Shown here: piece by piece, positions 25,663 through 34,886 of the stretch
How the letters are laid out: every line of letters begins with the position of its first letter
How positions within the stretch are numbered: position 1 is the first letter of the stretch
From: Acinetobacter rudis
Lineage (GTDB): Bacteria; Pseudomonadota; Gammaproteobacteria; Pseudomonadales; Moraxellaceae
Assembly: GCF_000829675.1 (NCBI RefSeq)
Contig: NZ_BBRX01000037.1
Span: 1 to 43,836, forward strand
Direction of reading: 5' to 3'
Length of the DNA stretch: 43,836 nt
Made by a program: the position numbers and the translations under genes
The notes under the pieces: model-generated
Databases searched by the model: none
Seen by the model: the letters and a program-made list of their open reading frames with translations, nothing else
Told to the model about the DNA's origin: nothing

Positions 25663-26325
25663 ATGCCTCTGTTGCAAAAGCAAGCTGAAGTCATAACATC
25701 TACTGACTGCAATCCTATATGCCATAAGGGTTTAACACCTAAAATAGCACAACAAAATCTAGCTATTTGGGCGCAACAACATACGGAACAGCAGCAAGTG
25801 GATTGGCTCATTCTACACTTTAATCATTGGTTTTCATACCATAATGTACACTTAGTACGCGGAGAATTTGAACCTGAATATTTTCCAGCAACCGCGACCG
25901 AGCCTGCACGCATCCAATTTGCCCATGGTTTCTTCAATAGCGCACTACATGAAATCAGCCATTGGTGTATAGCTGGCGCTCATCGACGTACCCTACCCGA
26001 CTTAGGTTACTGGTACGCTCCCGATGGGCGTAGTGCTGAACAACAGCAGCTTTTTGAAAAAGTTGAAATCGTTCCACAGGCAATTGAATGGATGTTTGCC
26101 ACAGCATTTGCACGTAAATTTCGCGTTTCTTTGGATAACTTAACAGGTGATGCAGGCCAAGGGCACAGCTTTAAAGATAATGTCTTTGCCCAAGTCCAAC
26201 GTTACTTCTCAGGTCATGCAACACTTCCTCGCGATGCAGCACATTTTATTGACTGTATTTGCCAAGCAACACGACAGGGGCATGCACTAAAAGCGTCTGA
26301 ATTTACACGTGAAATGTTAAATTAA
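25663..26325 (+). CDS. epmC: Elongation factor P hydroxylase
   Basis: A 220-residue member of the EpmC/YfcM family, which hydroxylates the modified lysine of elongation factor P. Shared landmarks with E. coli EpmC are the motif FAHGFFNSALHEISHWCIAG (metal site, His96 and His100), then LPDLGYWYAPDGRSAEQQ, FEKVEIVPQAIEWMF and DNLTGDAGQGHSFKDNV. It is about 40 residues longer at the N-terminus than E. coli EpmC (182). I chose the ATG at 25663; an upstream TTG (25624) would add 13 residues of unlikely sequence. EpmA and EpmB are not in this window. The gene is divergent from yceD. Confidence 0.88.
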   Translation: MPLLQKQAEVITSTDCNPICHKGLTPKIAQQNLAIWAQQHTEQQQVDWLILHFNHWFSYHNVHLVRGEFEPEYFPATATEPARIQFAHGFFNSALHEISHWCIAGAHRRTLPDLGYWYAPDGRSAEQQQLFEKVEIVPQAIEWMFATAFARKFRVSLDNLTGDAGQGHSFKDNVFAQVQRYFSGHATLPRDAAHFIDCICQATRQGHALKASEFTREMLN

Positions 26326-26408
26326 TCCACTTACGATATAATGGGGTAATTATTAACCCATGTGAATCACTGAGTTGGCAATCAGCGCTCACATCAGGAG
26401 CATAAATT

Positions 26409-27026
26409 ATGTTGCACTTAAGAATACATCCTGACAACCCGCAGCCACGTTTAATCAGTCAAGCCGTTGAACGCATTCGTGCAGGTGATGTGGTGATTTA
26501 TCCCACTGATGCTGCCTATGCAATTGGTTGTCAAATTGGGAATAAAAATGCCATGGATCGCATAACGCAAATTCGTGATCTTGGCGCTAAGCATCAATAT
26601 GCTATTCTTTGCGCTGATCTATCTGGAATTGCAACTTATGCCAAAGTAGACAATGCAATGTATCGTTTACTCAAAGCAAATACCCCCGCAGTAACGACTT
26701 TTATTTTGCCTGCAACAAGTGAAGTACCACGACGTTTAATGCATGCCAAGAAAAAGACCATTGGATTACGTATTCCTAGCAATCCTATTTGCCAAATGTT
26801 GTTACAAGAATTAGGCGAGCCTTTATTGACCAGTACATTGATTTTACCGGGTCAAGAACATCCGCTAGATGATCCTTACGAGATTGAACAACAACTCGAA
26901 AAACGGGTCGATGTTTTTATTGATGGTGGCTTAGGCACATTAACAACCACCAGTATCATTGACCTTTCTGGTGACCATCCTCAAATCATTCGTCATGGTG
27001 TAGGCGACCTTAGCCATTTTGAATAA
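26409..27026 (+). CDS. yciO: YciO-family protein (Sua5/YciO/YrdC fold)
   Basis: A 205-residue protein with the Sua5/YciO/YrdC fold, the same length as E. coli YciO (206). The nucleotide-binding part reads VVIYPTDAAYAIGCQIGN (about 28-45), followed by KHQYAILCADLSGI, TFILPATSEVPRR and KKTIGLRIPSNPI, and ends with STLILPGQE and DVFIDGGLG. YciO is a relative of TsaC, the threonylcarbamoyl-AMP synthase for tRNA t6A; its own role is not settled. A clean AGGAG stands ahead of the ATG, and a TATAAT at 26337-26342 may be its promoter. A strong terminator follows at 27036. Confidence 0.87.
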   Translation: MLHLRIHPDNPQPRLISQAVERIRAGDVVIYPTDAAYAIGCQIGNKNAMDRITQIRDLGAKHQYAILCADLSGIATYAKVDNAMYRLLKANTPAVTTFILPATSEVPRRLMHAKKKTIGLRIPSNPICQMLLQELGEPLLTSTLILPGQEHPLDDPYEIEQQLEKRVDVFIDGGLGTLTTTSIIDLSGDHPQIIRHGVGDLSHFE

Positions 27027-27035
27027 AGCAATAAC

Positions 27036-27065
27036 TAAAGAAGCTGTCCAATGACAGCTTCTTTA
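27036..27065. terminator. Strong terminator after yciO
   Basis: A perfect 13-base stem, TAAAGAAGCTGTC (27036-27048) with GACAGCTTCTTTA (27053-27065), with a CAAT loop. The A/T ends make it work in either direction. Confidence 0.88.
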
Positions 27066-27124
27066 TGATCCCTATTGTGACTGATGCTCTAGCCACTTAA
27101 ATAACACGCTGCATCTACAAATAA

Positions 27125-27412
27125 CTTAATACTTCAACCTATTCATTTTTTAGTGTTTTTATACTTTTTCTATACTTTACACCCATCTTATATTACTCTA
27201 CCGAACACAATAGCGGTCTATTTAGACTGACTAATCACCAAAAGAACTGGCTCTCCCTTGAAGACTTACTTAAAGTTATATCCTACTCTCCCATCAAACA
27301 TGTTGAATTTATGAACAAATTAATTAAAAAGATAGAAAAGTTACGCTATATTTCTTACTTTTTTAGTTTTTTTACAGTTTTAGTAATTTCTTCAACTGTA
27401 ATTTTCCATTAA
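27125..27412 (+). pseudogene. Open frame without a proper start, possible gene remnant or small membrane protein
   Basis: Between yciO and scpA one frame stays open for 95 codons in very AT-rich DNA. It reads as a hydrophobic segment (SFFSVFILFLYFTPILYY), a soluble part (GLFRLTNHQKNWLSLEDLL) and a second hydrophobic end (YISYFFSFFTVLVISSTVIF). There is no ATG, GTG or TTG near its beginning. The only ATG is at 27311 and would give a 33-residue protein with a basic head and one helix (MNKLIKKIEKLRYISYFFSF). No ribosome-binding site precedes it. I consider either a decayed gene that lost its start or a genuine small membrane protein; neither is proved. I do not recognise the sequence. The remaining spacer (27066-27124 and 27413-27537) shows nothing clear. 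Confidence 0.3.
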
Positions 27413-27537
27413 AATGGGCGAGATTTTTTGTGCAACATAACCTAAATCAGGGTTTTGCTGGGAATACTCAAATTTAATAAGTAATCGTTCGCTTTTACAT
27501 CAACAGAAAATGCAAGCCAAGTAGCAATAAAACTGTA

Positions 27538-28329
27538 ATGACTCAAGCAATCCAGAATACAACGGACAAAATGTCGCACATCCGCGTTTTAGATGAATGG
27601 CAAGAAACAGTCCCTGAGGATTTATATATCCCACCTGCTGCATTCGAAATTTTGCTCGAAAATTTCGAAGGACCGCTTGATTTTCTAATTTACTTAATTC
27701 AAAAAAATGGCTTCGATCTATTACAACTAGAAATCGCTCCAATCGCTGCACAGTATTTGTCCTATATGGACCAAATGAAATCACTCAATATTGAGCTGAC
27801 TGCTGACTACATGGTCATGGCTGCTTTACTGGCAGATTTAAAATCACGTCTTTTACTGCCTAAGCCCAAACTTCCCGATATTGAAAAAGACCCAAAATTA
27901 GAACTCATTGATCGCCTAGAAAAATATCTACGTATCAAACAAGCCGCAGAATATCTTGCCAAGCTTCCTGTTTTAGAAAGAGATACTTTTAATACAAATG
28001 TCGCATTAGGTGCAGTAGTCAAGCTAGAAACAGGTTATGCTGTCGACTTATTACATGAAGCAATGCTCTGTGTATTTAATCGGCCTGAACCTACTGTACA
28101 TAAAATTGAACAGGAAGCGGTACATTTAGAAGAGCGAATCGCGTATATTGAAGCCCTTCTGAGTCAAGGTGAAGTGCTACATTTTAAACATCTACTCAAA
28201 CCTAGCCAAGGTCGCCTCGGTATGGTGGTCACCTTTATGGCTATTTTAGAGCTTACACGACAACAAAAAGTTTCGATTATTGCATCTGGTATTGAAGCCC
28301 CACTCGCAATCCAAGGAGTGCCATTATGA
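27538..28329 (+). CDS. scpA: Segregation and condensation protein A
   Basis: A 263-residue kleisin that bridges the SMC heads and ScpB in the bacterial condensin. The N-terminal domain, which binds the SMC neck, holds FEILLENFEGPLDFLIYLIQ (37-56) and PIAAQYLSYMDQM; MVMAALLADLKSRLLLPKP follows. The C-terminal winged helix ends with VVTFMAILELTRQQKVSI. A slightly later ATG at 27568 (MSHIRVLDEWQ) is possible, since no good ribosome-binding site precedes either. scpB follows with a 4-base overlap, and smc lies 13 kb away in this window on the other strand. Confidence 0.93.
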   Translation: MTQAIQNTTDKMSHIRVLDEWQETVPEDLYIPPAAFEILLENFEGPLDFLIYLIQKNGFDLLQLEIAPIAAQYLSYMDQMKSLNIELTADYMVMAALLADLKSRLLLPKPKLPDIEKDPKLELIDRLEKYLRIKQAAEYLAKLPVLERDTFNTNVALGAVVKLETGYAVDLLHEAMLCVFNRPEPTVHKIEQEAVHLEERIAYIEALLSQGEVLHFKHLLKPSQGRLGMVVTFMAILELTRQQKVSIIASGIEAPLAIQGVPL

Positions 28330-28913
28330 CTTTAGACGCACAATTTAATGACGCAAATGAACAGCATCATGATATTCTAATGCAGCTCGAAGCCATTATC
28401 TTTGCCAGTGATGCGCCTGTGAGTCTGGCTCGACTTAAAGAGGCCTTTCAACAACAGTACAGCAAAACTCAACTTCAGCAGTTTTTGCAACAGTTGGCAT
28501 TGATGCAGCACAATCGTGCAGTCGAATTAATTGAAACAGCTCAAGGTTATCGTTTTCAAGTTCGTAGTAAATATCGTTCTATTATTACGCAAACATGGCC
28601 TGAGCGACCTAATAAACTTTCCCCATCGCTATTGGAAACTTTAGCTGTAATTGCCTATCACCAGCCGGTCACACGTGCGGATATAGAACAAATACGTGGG
28701 GTCTCAAATAACAGCCAATTACTTAAAATGTTATTTGAACAAAATTGGATAAAGGAATCTGGATTTAGAGAAATTCCAGGTCGGCCTGCGTTGTTAGTGA
28801 CGACGTTACATTTTTTAAATGCATTTGGTCTAATGTCATTAGACCAACTGCCCCCCCTACAGGATGCCAAGGAAGCATTTAATGCTTTGGATGCATTCGT
28901 TCCAAAGTCTTAA
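28326..28913 (+). CDS. scpB: Segregation and condensation protein B
   Basis: A 195-residue dimeric partner of ScpA with two winged helices. Landmarks are LEAIIFASDAPVSLARLKEAF (about 22-42), PSLLETLAVIAYHQPVTRAD and EQIRGVSNNSQLLKMLFEQN, and the closing GRPALLVTTLHFLNAFGL. The ATG overlaps the scpA stop (ATGA), giving coupled translation and a matched supply of the two subunits. rluB follows 40 bases later, an order common in bacteria. Confidence 0.93.
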   Translation: MTLDAQFNDANEQHHDILMQLEAIIFASDAPVSLARLKEAFQQQYSKTQLQQFLQQLALMQHNRAVELIETAQGYRFQVRSKYRSIITQTWPERPNKLSPSLLETLAVIAYHQPVTRADIEQIRGVSNNSQLLKMLFEQNWIKESGFREIPGRPALLVTTLHFLNAFGLMSLDQLPPLQDAKEAFNALDAFVPKS

Positions 28914-28953
28914 ATAGGCGGTCTGTAGATGATTACTTCTAAGGTTATCTGTC

Positions 28954-30012
28954 ATGAGTGAAAAATTGCAAAAGGTGTTAGCGCGAATTGGCTTAGGTTC
29001 TCGCCGTTATATGGAGGAAGTTATTGCTGCTGGTCGCGTTAGTGTCAATGGGCAAATTGCTCAAGTTGGTGAACGTATTGAACCTGGTGATGAGCTTCGC
29101 ATCGATGGTCGTAAAGTTCAATTTCAAATTGAAGATGAGATACGTCGTCGTGTCCTGATCTATTACAAACCTGAAGGTGAGATCTGTTCACGTAACGATC
29201 CAGAAAACCGACCAACAGTATTTGAACACCTTCCAACCCTTGCTAATGATCGCTGGGTTATGGTTGGTCGTCTTGATATTAATAGTACAGGTTTATTACT
29301 GTTCACCAATGATGGCGAACTTGCCAACCGTTTGATGCACCCATCAAATGAAGTTGAACGTGAATATGCCGTACGTGTAATGGGTGAAGTAACCCCGAAA
29401 ATCCGTCAGACCATGCTTAATGGTGTTGAGTTGGATGATGGCCCAGCAAAGTTTGAATCATTTACTGAAATTGGTGGTGACGGGATCAACCGTTGGTATC
29501 AAGTTGTGGTGAAAGAAGGACGTAATCGTGAGGTTCGTCGTATCTTTGAATCACAAGGTCTTAAAGTCAGCCGTTTATTACGTACACGTTATGGCACAGT
29601 AATCCTACCACGCGAACTGCGTACTGGTCGCTGGACAGAGCTCGACAAAACAGATATTGATAACCTCAGTAAAATGGTTGATCTTAAACCACGCCAAGGT
29701 ACTGGTCTGTTTGGTATGGCAAAACGTCGTACTGAGCGTATGCAAGAAAAACCATTAGCTGCACGTCGTGGCGGTTATTTACGCCAACAACGCCGCGACA
29801 GTGAACAAGGTCAGGAGACTGATCATTCTCGCCGCGAGCAACGTCCACGCTATGAACAAAATCGTGGTGGCTTCCAACAACAATCAGCACATAATAGCCA
29901 ACAACACAACCAAGGCTATCAATCAGAACAACAGCAACACGGTACTGACCGCGAAAAACCATTTGTACAACGCAAATCTTCAGTATTGAAGAAAGGTTTC
30001 AAAAAATACTAA
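28954..30012 (+). CDS. rluB: 23S rRNA pseudouridine(2605) synthase RluB
   Basis: A 352-residue pseudouridine synthase of the RsuA/RluB group. An S4 RNA-binding domain opens the protein (EKLQKVLARIGLGSRRYMEE, residues 3-22). The catalytic Asp is near residue 108 in VGRLDINSTGLLLFTNDGEL, and KEGRNREVRRIFESQGL is the second family mark. The C-terminal 90 residues are a low-complexity Arg/Gln/His tail, as in RluB of other gamma-proteobacteria, which is why I prefer RluB to RluE or RluF. The tail explains the spurious frames on the other strand. It probably shares a transcript with scpAB and ends at the terminator near 30050. Confidence 0.9.
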   Translation: MSEKLQKVLARIGLGSRRYMEEVIAAGRVSVNGQIAQVGERIEPGDELRIDGRKVQFQIEDEIRRRVLIYYKPEGEICSRNDPENRPTVFEHLPTLANDRWVMVGRLDINSTGLLLFTNDGELANRLMHPSNEVEREYAVRVMGEVTPKIRQTMLNGVELDDGPAKFESFTEIGGDGINRWYQVVVKEGRNREVRRIFESQGLKVSRLLRTRYGTVILPRELRTGRWTELDKTDIDNLSKMVDLKPRQGTGLFGMAKRRTERMQEKPLAARRGGYLRQQRRDSEQGQETDHSRREQRPRYEQNRGGFQQQSAHNSQQHNQGYQSEQQQHGTDREKPFVQRKSSVLKKGFKKY

Positions 30013-30033
30013 GCCAAGTCACTCGACCTAGCG

Positions 30034-30068
30034 AAAAAAACCACAATCAAATTGATTGTGGTTTTTTT
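30034..30068. terminator. Bidirectional terminator between rluB and bioD
   Basis: AACCACAATCAA (30039-30050) pairs with TTGATTGTGGTT (30052-30063), with an A run before and a T run after. It serves both convergent operons. Confidence 0.9.
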
Positions 30069-30090
30069 AATTCAATGTACAAAAACTGGA

Positions 30091-30732
30091 TTAAATCTTT
30101 GGAATATCGATCCACAATGCATCAGGAAAATGCTTCTGCAAATAAGCCTTTAAATAAGCTGCTGTATCTTTTGAAATAATCTCATCCTGAGACTCATCAT
30201 TTAGATTATAAGCCAATGCATATAAATTAATCTGACGGCGCTGTAATGCCTCTAAACTCAGTAAAGTGTGATTAATACTTCCCAAACGCCCTGAGCTGAC
30301 TAAAATCACGGGCAACTGCTCTCGTTCAATATAATCGATACTCAGTACCTCAGTCGTTAAAGGCACCATTAAACCACCTGCCCCTTCGAGCAATACCACT
30401 TCATAGCGTTCAACCAGCGTTGCTGTAGCTTGTTTGATCTTGTCAAAGTCCAGTGCACGACCATCAATCTGACAAGCCAAATGTGGAGAAGCGGGATAAC
30501 TGAAGATCTCAGGCATCGTCAGTTGTTCACGATCTTCTTTAAACTCATCAATCCCCATGATTGCACGATGCTGCTGAATATCTTCAGAAAAACCCACGTT
30601 GCCTGTCTGCACCAGCTTTTGTGTAATCACATTTTGACCTTGTTCACGCCATAACTTAGCAAGATACCCGGTTGCATATGTCTTACCAATACCTGTGTCT
30701 ATACCACTCACAAAGTAGACTGCGCCTGTCAT
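30091..30732 (-). CDS. bioD: Dethiobiotin synthetase
   Basis: A 213-residue ATP-dependent enzyme that closes the ureido ring of dethiobiotin from DAPA and CO2. The P-loop is GIDTGIGKT (10-18), with TQKLVQTG next and EGAGGLMVPL near residue 105, the standard BioD marks. I chose the ATG at 30732 (MTGAVYFVSG). It has GGAG six bases before it, and its first bases overlap the bioC stop (ATGA), whereas the upstream ATG at 30753 would lie inside bioC. It is the last gene of the biotin operon. Confidence 0.95.
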   Translation of the reverse strand: MTGAVYFVSGIDTGIGKTYATGYLAKLWREQGQNVITQKLVQTGNVGFSEDIQQHRAIMGIDEFKEDREQLTMPEIFSYPASPHLACQIDGRALDFDKIKQATATLVERYEVVLLEGAGGLMVPLTTEVLSIDYIEREQLPVILVSSGRLGSINHTLLSLEALQRRQINLYALAYNLNDESQDEIISKDTAAYLKAYLQKHFPDALWIDIPKI

Positions 30733-31508
30733 GATATTCTCCGTGCTATACAATAAAGTGGATGATAACTCAGAGGATACTGGGCTTGAGCTTGCTCATC
30801 CATCACACTCATTTGATGATAATCCTGATAAAACTGCTGTAATGATTGTTTTGTCCAACGATACTGCTGTGCAGTTGCTGTCACCCCTGTCGCTTTGAGA
30901 TGCTTAAGCACATCAAGTGGATGAGAAAAATAAAGCGTTTCAATATGATCTTGCAATAACACGATCTCAAAACCATGTTGTTGCAATTTTTGCTGCCATT
31001 GTGCTGGGCTTAGATAATCCAAACCTTGCCCTGTCAGCGTTTTGATTTGCTTTAAATTATCTAGGCTAAAACTTGAAAAACACAGATAAGCCTGAGGCAG
31101 CATTGCCTCATGTAAATTGACCAGCAGTACATCAATATCCTTCATCCACTGTAAAGCAGAACTCGATACAATGAGTGCTAACGAATCAGGTAACTGCAGT
31201 TGCTCAATATCACCGATTAACCAATTTAAACGTCGATCAGCATTAAAATGCTGCTGCACCGCTTCATATAAGTCATTACAGTAATAGGGATTTGGTTGAA
31301 ACTGTAGATGATCACTCAATACCAGCTGACTCAAATGACCAGAACCACAACCAATTTCCAAGCAAGAACCTGCAACCTGTGCAGGTAAATTGTGCTGCAT
31401 AAGCTGAAACAATTGAACTGCAATCTGTTTTTGTACAGTTGCATGTTGATGATAGCTTTGCCCAGCTTTAGCGAAACGCTGCGCAATACTTAAAGAATCA
31501 ATTTTCAC
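30729..31508 (-). CDS. bioC: Malonyl-ACP O-methyltransferase
   Basis: A 259-residue SAM-dependent methyltransferase. It caps malonyl-ACP as a methyl ester so that the fatty-acid enzymes can extend it to pimeloyl-ACP. FAKAGQSYHQHATVQKQIA (12-30) is the BioC N-terminus, the SAM loop is CLEIGCGSGHLS (about 49-60), and SSSALQWMKD is the usual later motif. It lies 8 bases after bioF and overlaps bioD by four bases. Confidence 0.93.
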   Translation of the reverse strand: MKIDSLSIAQRFAKAGQSYHQHATVQKQIAVQLFQLMQHNLPAQVAGSCLEIGCGSGHLSQLVLSDHLQFQPNPYYCNDLYEAVQQHFNADRRLNWLIGDIEQLQLPDSLALIVSSSALQWMKDIDVLLVNLHEAMLPQAYLCFSSFSLDNLKQIKTLTGQGLDYLSPAQWQQKLQQHGFEIVLLQDHIETLYFSHPLDVLKHLKATGVTATAQQYRWTKQSLQQFYQDYHQMSVMDEQAQAQYPLSYHPLYCIARRIS

Positions 31509-31516
31509 TTAGCCTC

Positions 31517-32674
31517 TCACAAATACTCAAGCAACTGCTCAAGATCCTGATGATGAATCATCGAATTTAATGAAATTCTTAACCGAGAACTATGCTGTGG
31601 TACAGTGGGTGGCCGAACTGGCATCACATAAAAACCTTGCTGTTGTAACTGCTGTGCACGTTCAACAGCAGCCTGAGAATCGCCAATAATTACAGGTACA
31701 ATATGACTACTTGAAGGACACGCATATGCTTTGGCTTTTAATTGCGCTTGTAAATATCGACTAATCTGTTGCAAGTGCAATCGAGGCTGCTGTAACTGCT
31801 GTACTTGCTTAAATACAAACTCGGTCCAAGCCATACATAGTGGTGGCTGTGCTGTACTAAAAATTAATGGGCGCATCTGGTTAATCAAATAGTCACGTAT
31901 GACTGGGTGACAAATCAGATAACCTCCAACTGATGCCAATGCCTTACCAAAAGTGCCGACTAAAAAATCTATATCATCGATGACATCATACTGCTCTGCA
32001 CAGCCTAGACCTGTTACTCCTCGTACCCCAATCGCATGCGCTTCATCGACATAAAGCATGACTTTACTATGCTGTTGTTTAAGTAGTACCAGTTGCTTTA
32101 GATCGGCCTCATCGCCATCCATACTAAAGATAGATTCAGTCACAACGACAATACGATCAAAATTACAATCATCTTGATAACGTTCAAGCAGTTGCCGTAA
32201 GTGTGACATGTCATTATGACGATAACGTACGTATTTAGCGCTCGACAATCGGATACCATCAATAATACTGGCATGTACCAGCTTATCCGCCAATATCATG
32301 GTACGAGCGTCGCTTAGCGCAGGTAATATGCCAATATTCATGTGATAACCACTGTTAAACAACAGTGCAGCACGTCCATGAAAGGCCTCAGATAAACAAT
32401 GTTCAAAACGCTCATAGGCGGGGAAATTACCCGTCAATAAACGTGATGAGCTACTACTCATCACTCGTTCGGATATGGGGGTAAGATCAAAAAAGGCTTC
32501 ACGTAATTTCTCACTTGCAGCCAAGCCCAAATAATCATTCGATGCAAGATTGAGCATCTCATGTCCAGCAATTTCTATCTGCCGACCCTGTTGATGATAT
32601 TGGGTAAAGCGTCTTAAGTTGCCTTGCTGCTTTAAACTTTCGAGTTGTTCAGCATAATGATCAATGAGTTGCAT
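31517..32674 (-). CDS. bioF: 8-amino-7-oxononanoate synthase
   Basis: A 385-residue PLP enzyme that condenses pimeloyl-ACP with alanine to KAPA, releasing CO2. NLASNDYLGLA (about 43-53), SSSSRLLTGN, ALLFNSGYHMNIGIL and YVDEAHAIGVRG are family marks, and the PLP lysine is in GTFGKALASVGG. The length is normal. Only two bases separate it from bioA upstream and eight from bioC downstream, so these are clearly one transcript. Confidence 0.95.
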   Translation of the reverse strand: MQLIDHYAEQLESLKQQGNLRRFTQYHQQGRQIEIAGHEMLNLASNDYLGLAASEKLREAFFDLTPISERVMSSSSSRLLTGNFPAYERFEHCLSEAFHGRAALLFNSGYHMNIGILPALSDARTMILADKLVHASIIDGIRLSSAKYVRYRHNDMSHLRQLLERYQDDCNFDRIVVVTESIFSMDGDEADLKQLVLLKQQHSKVMLYVDEAHAIGVRGVTGLGCAEQYDVIDDIDFLVGTFGKALASVGGYLICHPVIRDYLINQMRPLIFSTAQPPLCMAWTEFVFKQVQQLQQPRLHLQQISRYLQAQLKAKAYACPSSSHIVPVIIGDSQAAVERAQQLQQQGFYVMPVRPPTVPQHSSRLRISLNSMIHHQDLEQLLEYL

Positions 32675-32676
32675 GA

Positions 32677-33954
32677 TTAATCTACGTCCATTTGGCTAAC
32701 CACTTTGACTAACTGGCTCAGTAGATAATCCAGCTCCTGTTCAGTAATAATATATGGTGGCATGACATAAACCAATTTACCAAAGGGTCTGATCCACACG
32801 CCATGTTCAACAAATTGTTGTTGAAGCACTTGCATATCTACAGGCTGCTTCAGCTCAACAACACCAATCGCTCCCAAAACACGAACTTGTTGGACATGTG
32901 CTAACTGACTAAGCACATTTAGTTTTTGCTTTAATTGAGTTTCAATAGCCTGAACTGTAGCGGCCCAATCTTGTGACAGAAGTAAACGTGTACTTCGAAT
33001 AGCAACAGCACAAGCCAAAGGATTCGCCATAAAGGTTGGGCCATGCATAAATACGCCAGCCTCACCGTGACTAATCGTCTCAGCCACATGCGTTGTGGTC
33101 AGTGTTGCAGACAAAGTCATATAGCCACCTGTTAAGGCTTTGCCAATACACATGATATCTGGCACAACCCCAGCATGCTCCCAAGCAAACAATTTGCCTG
33201 TTCGCCCGAAACCTGTGGCAATTTCATCGAAAATCAACAAGATATTGTATTGATCACAAAGACGTTTCACCTGACGCAAGTATTCAGGATGATAAAAACG
33301 CATTCCCCCTGCACCTTGTACAATCGGTTCAATAATAAATGCTGCAATTTGCTGATGTTGCTCAGCCAACGTCTGTTCCAATACAGCAATATCACGAGGA
33401 TCCCAAATTTCATCAATAGCTGTCTGAGGTGCTGGAACAAAAATCCGCTGAGCCAAGCTCGCCCCAAAGACTTGATGCATACCTGTTACAGGATCACAGA
33501 CCGACATCGCATTCCACGTGTCACCGTGATAACCCGAACGCGTGGTTATAAAATTAGTTTTACTGTTTTGCCCTTGTGCGGTCCAATACTGAACAGCCAT
33601 TTTCAAAGCAACTTCTACAGCCACTGAACCAGAGTCAGCATAGAATATTTTTTCAAGCTCAGGTGGTGTGATATTAAGTAAAATTTTTCCAAGCTCAATC
33701 GCTGGTTCGTGGGTTAACCCGCCAAACATAATATGCGACATTGACTGCAGTTGTTCTGTCACTGCTTGATCTAACTCAGCATGATGATATCCGTGAATTG
33801 CACACCACCACGAAGCCATACCATCAATTAATTTACGTCCATCATCCAATTCAATCGTCACACCATATGCGCGTTTAACTTTATAACTTGGCAGCGGCTG
33901 AGTCATGGAGGTATATGGATGCCATATATGCTTTAAGTCAAATTCGTCGGTCAT
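32677..33954 (-). CDS. bioA: Adenosylmethionine-8-amino-7-oxononanoate aminotransferase
   Basis: A 425-residue class III aminotransferase that turns KAPA into DAPA using SAM as amino donor. [14 protein letters not shown] (near residue 9) is the BioA opening, followed by [31 protein letters not shown], the Asp motif [15 protein letters not shown] and the PLP lysine in [16 protein letters not shown] start at the ATG at 33954 (MTDEFDLKH), as in E. coli BioA; a GTG at 33963 would add three residues, and neither has a well-placed ribosome-binding site. bioH lies 98 bases upstream on the same strand. Confidence 0.94.
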   Translation of the reverse strand: MTDEFDLKHIWHPYTSMTQPLPSYKVKRAYGVTIELDDGRKLIDGMASWWCAIHGYHHAELDQAVTEQLQSMSHIMFGGLTHEPAIELGKILLNITPPELEKIFYADSGSVAVEVALKMAVQYWTAQGQNSKTNFITTRSGYHGDTWNAMSVCDPVTGMHQVFGASLAQRIFVPAPQTAIDEIWDPRDIAVLEQTLAEQHQQIAAFIIEPIVQGAGGMRFYHPEYLRQVKRLCDQYNILLIFDEIATGFGRTGKLFAWEHAGVVPDIMCIGKALTGGYMTLSATLTTTHVAETISHGEAGVFMHGPTFMANPLACAVAIRSTRLLLSQDWAATVQAIETQLKQKLNVLSQLAHVQQVRVLGAIGVVELKQPVDMQVLQQQFVEHGVWIRPFGKLVYVMPPYIITEQELDYLLSQLVKVVSQMDVD

Positions 33955-34052
33955 CCTAAACACTATTCTTTATCACTACAAAAGTATTTTGATCATACGC
34001 CAGCGTTTAATAAAAATAAATTGCGATAACATCCAAATATTGCTTGATCTAG

Positions 34053-34769
34053 CTAGAGTTGTTGACATATTTGCACAATTTTCTCACTGGTCTGCTTTAC
34101 ATTAGTCACAGGAAAGGCATGTGAGCCATCAATTTTAATAATATTTAAAAACTTTGCAGCTAACTTGTGCAAATCAGTAGCTATTTGATGACTGAGCAGT
34201 TGATCCTGTTCTGCCAAGAGATGAAACTGCTGACCCTCATAGTTTTGCAAGATCGGTACAGTATTTAATTGCAGCAGTGTATTTAAACCTTGCTTCATTT
34301 CTAAAAAATCTTGTGCTTTAAGCAAACTTTGTAAAGTTAACCAATCTTTTTTATGCTGTAGGCTACCTTGAGAAATCAGATAACAAAAGCGTTTAATACA
34401 CGCCTCTGGATGATCCAGATAAGATTGTTTAAACTGCGAAAATGCTTGTTGTGACATCGCCTTAGGCCAATGCTCACTTTGGACAAAACAAGGATTAGAA
34501 GCTAAAGTAATCAACGTCTTGGCTTGTCTAGTACGTTGCCATACTTGCTCGGCTAAAATACTGGCCAATTGGCCACCAAGTGACCAACCCATCAGTATGT
34601 CATAGTGCTGCGCCAAATCACTGTAGCTATCCAGTGTGACTGCATGAGCAGGATCAAAAATATTAATCAGATCCACATTAAATTGTTTATCTCTTAGTGC
34701 CAAGGCGAAGTCTTCAAGGACTTCTGTACCCACACCCCAACCCGTAATTAATAAAATTCTCTTCGCCAT
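34053..34769 (-). CDS. bioH: BioH-like pimeloyl-ACP methyl ester carboxylesterase
   Basis: A 238-residue alpha/beta hydrolase. In biotin synthesis BioH removes the methyl group that BioC placed, which stops chain extension at pimeloyl-ACP. The oxyanion part is LLITGWGVGTEV, the nucleophile is Ser63 in MGWSLGGQLAS, and TLASNPCFVQSEHWP matches the E. coli BioH region after the elbow. The acid is in LAEQDQLLS and the His in IDGSHAFPVT. I chose the ATG at 34769 (MAKRILLITG) with GGA seven bases upstream; the longer frame adds 21 unlikely residues. Its place directly before bioA strongly supports the role, but a related hydrolase function cannot be fully excluded. Confidence 0.82.
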   Translation of the reverse strand: MAKRILLITGWGVGTEVLEDFALALRDKQFNVDLINIFDPAHAVTLDSYSDLAQHYDILMGWSLGGQLASILAEQVWQRTRQAKTLITLASNPCFVQSEHWPKAMSQQAFSQFKQSYLDHPEACIKRFCYLISQGSLQHKKDWLTLQSLLKAQDFLEMKQGLNTLLQLNTVPILQNYEGQQFHLLAEQDQLLSHQIATDLHKLAAKFLNIIKIDGSHAFPVTNVKQTSEKIVQICQQL

Positions 34770-34886
34770 CATGCATCCATTTTCGCTGAAGTTACAACAT
34801 TCCAGATCAATTCTACTCGCCCACGCCGACATTTATCTGCGATTTTTGCTAAGATTTAACACAACTTATTGTTAGAGACGCAGCAG

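Noticed and set aside
33175..33627. 150-residue plus-strand frame
   Set aside because: Antisense shadow of bioA; no motif and no ribosome-binding site.
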